Source of the DNA: Sympetrum striolatum
Taxonomy: Eukaryota; Arthropoda; Insecta; Odonata; Libellulidae
DNA length: 64,000 nucleotides
Assembly (NCBI GenBank): GCA_947579665.1
Contig: OX388345.1
Location: 61,185,454-61,249,453 of the forward strand
Direction: 5' to 3'
Below, one piece after another: positions 61,912-64,000 of this stretch (its first letter is position 1; each line of letters begins with the position of its first letter). Made by a program: the position numbers and the translations under genes. Below the pieces are notes generated by a model that had not been told where the DNA came from, did no database searches, and saw only the letters and a program-made list of their open reading frames with translations.

Positions 61912-64000
61912 TTGCCTGCTTTACTTTAAAAGCACATCGTTTCCTTCACCAAGTCCTCAAGGCTGTTAGCAAGCATGTTTTCTTAACGTTTTCAACCATA
62001 TTTGGATAAAAAACTCTTGGGCGATTCTTATTCAGGAAAATATCTCCTTAGGAAATTCTATTATTTCCTAATTTAGAAACAAAATAACAACCTTTTGAGG
62101 GATCCGATCTAACGGTTTGTGATATTCATTCTCGTACATCATTAAATGTAACGGCTGTTGTACTTTAAATGAATCCACCGAGGCGAAGCTATTTGTAGTG
62201 AAATAATATTGTAATAAAATATTCCCGTTTACGTGTTTATTAAAAAATATTTACAAAGTGAATTCAAAGTAGCGAAACTGTTTGTAAAGGAAACGTTAAT
62301 ACAACAAAATATTTCTGTGGATACAGCTTTTAGTGAAAGGGAGGTCACAAGGTGCTTAAATGGGCGAGATACTTTTTCCATACTAAACAAGAAATATGGA
62401 TTTTATAATAAGCATTATTTAGTATAATTTCAGTAATGATAACAATCAACCATGTTAAGTCCATGATGCTTTATAGATTTAGTTCAGTTGAGGCTAATCG
62501 AAGATTATCGAGGTGGATAGATCATAGGTGTACATATTGAGAATTTTTAAATTTGATTCTGAATACCATGTCTTGAGTTATTGAAATGATAAGTGTATGT
62601 ATTTCGTCTTTAGCTGGCTTCAATAAATATTTTCTTTCCCACAACTGCCAACGTTCTAATAGTTTCCCTTTATAGTGCGAAACATCTAAAACAAACCTAC
62701 ATTAGACTTAATAATTAGTAAATTCAACTTCCTTCTCATTTAATCGCCAATTTATTACGTCTTGTGATCATGCCCAGTTATAAGTTAAATCATTATCTCA
62801 TTCAACTTATTCTTTCTGATTAACTATGGAGTTCCCATTTAGCAATTAAAGGTTCTTCCTTTTCTTGTTATCGACTCTCATCATCATTTGAAGAACCCTT
62901 GTGATAAGTCTTTTATTTCCTTATTACTCAAAGGTGATAAGAAAGAATTACTACCTTAAAAAGTCTGCTTTGGAAAATTTTGCAAGAAAAAGATGCGAAA
63001 GGATTCTTTCACTCTAAGTGAAGAGAGAATTTCCTGAATTCTCTTTGCTCTTTCACTAGCGACAGAAAAATGAGATCCTTCGTCTTTAGAAAGGTAAACA
63101 GTCAGGAAGGGTGTCCTTTGCTTGTCGTCCCTATTTTGCGGACTTTTTCTGCACCATTACGCACGCCATTCAGTGGACCTTAATTTCTCTCTCAGACGAA
63201 TGTTTGTCTTCAGGACAGTAAATATTAATCACGCTTTCTGCAACCTCAAGAGGATTTACTAAAAAGGAAAAATTAACACAAAAAATCCAGTTCACAAATA
63301 CGAGATACACACACACACACATACACACACAAATTGTAAACACAAATACTTGTTTATCCTTATTTTCAATAGTTATAATTACTCATTTTATTCTTATTAT
63401 TTGCTTTTACTCCGAAATTGAGATCAATTCGTCAAATAATTACTCTTTAAGGTTCAGGCTTCAAATTACATACAATCTTCATTTATTTATCAAAATAAAA
63501 TAAAACATTAAAAGGATAGTAGGGATATAAGGTAAAATATCAGATGGAAACGTCTTTTTCTAATTTGTGAAAGCTAAAACCCATGCAAAAGTAAGAACGT
63601 GTTCTCTTTGCAAAATAAAAAACACAATTATCTGTGTAGGCTGCCCAGGTAACAACCAATAATATTCGTAGTTTACTGTCACTCCAGTTTAAATTGAGGA
63701 ATCTGGAGGGAAACAATTTACGCTCAGAAGAATTAATTTTCATTATTCAATACATATATTAACAAAAATAATTTAGATACTTAACAAATTAATTATATTT
63801 ACCATTTCTTATAATATTATATCTGGGTTTTAATGATAATAAAATGGCATATAATTCCTTTATTCTATATAATTTTCAATGTCAGCTAAATGAACGACTA
63901 CGTAGCAATTCAACTCAAATGATGCAGCCATGCAGATAAATCAGATGAATTAAGTAGTATGCAGTTTCTGAAATCATTGCGATGTTCGGCATGATATAAT
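61912..64000. other. AT-rich, no gene recognised
   Basis: Only a short (CA)n run at 63305-63331 stands out. Frames at 62233-62427 and 63540-63743 minus are unassigned. Confidence 0.5.
63305..63331. repeat. (CA)n microsatellite
   Basis: A short imperfect (AC)n run with one interrupting AT (cacacacacacatacacaca). No associated repeat was recognised. Confidence 0.85.

Overview
The window looks like an AT-rich nuclear segment of an arthropod, most likely an insect. There are no bacterial-style operons. The only recognisable host coding sequence is one exon bounded by a canonical splice donor, and most other identifiable content is decayed transposable elements. I cannot name the species.

The host gene is on the + strand at about 7.7-8.2 kb. 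This is the N-terminal exon of a class B (secretin-family) GPCR: signal peptide, acidic linker and a four-cysteine hormone-receptor domain ending in a phase-1 donor. Its motifs best fit the insect diuretic hormone 44 (CRF-like) receptor. A 51-nt stretch 97 nt downstream has a good acceptor, a consensus donor and an open in-frame reading, so it may be a cassette microexon. I found no seven-helix exon in the remaining ~55 kb, so the next intron probably runs past the window end. Everything from 8.3 kb on is best read as the interior of that intron.

The rest is repeats. Non-LTR retrotransposon remnants include an RNase H-like piece (7.2-7.5 kb, minus), a reverse-transcriptase C-terminal piece (18.6-18.75 kb, minus), a C-terminal piece with 3' UTR (20.0-20.5 kb, plus), and three copies of another LINE 3' end (41.4, 54.4 and 56.7 kb), two of which share the same nonsense codon. 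A (TAA/ATT)n-tailed short repeat family occurs at least eight times. There are four tRNA-derived SINE-like bodies (15.4, 25.7, 40.5 and 61.5 kb), an RTE-type element (58.9-59.7 kb), a CpG-rich terminal-inverted-repeat element (26.4-26.8 kb), a probable hAT-type MITE (44.3-44.6 kb), and microsatellites and a degenerate minisatellite. The intervening DNA is AT-rich with scattered GC-richer, pyrimidine-biased patches of a few hundred bases that have open frames but no recognisable protein.

No tRNA, rRNA or snRNA gene, CRISPR array or prokaryotic feature was seen.
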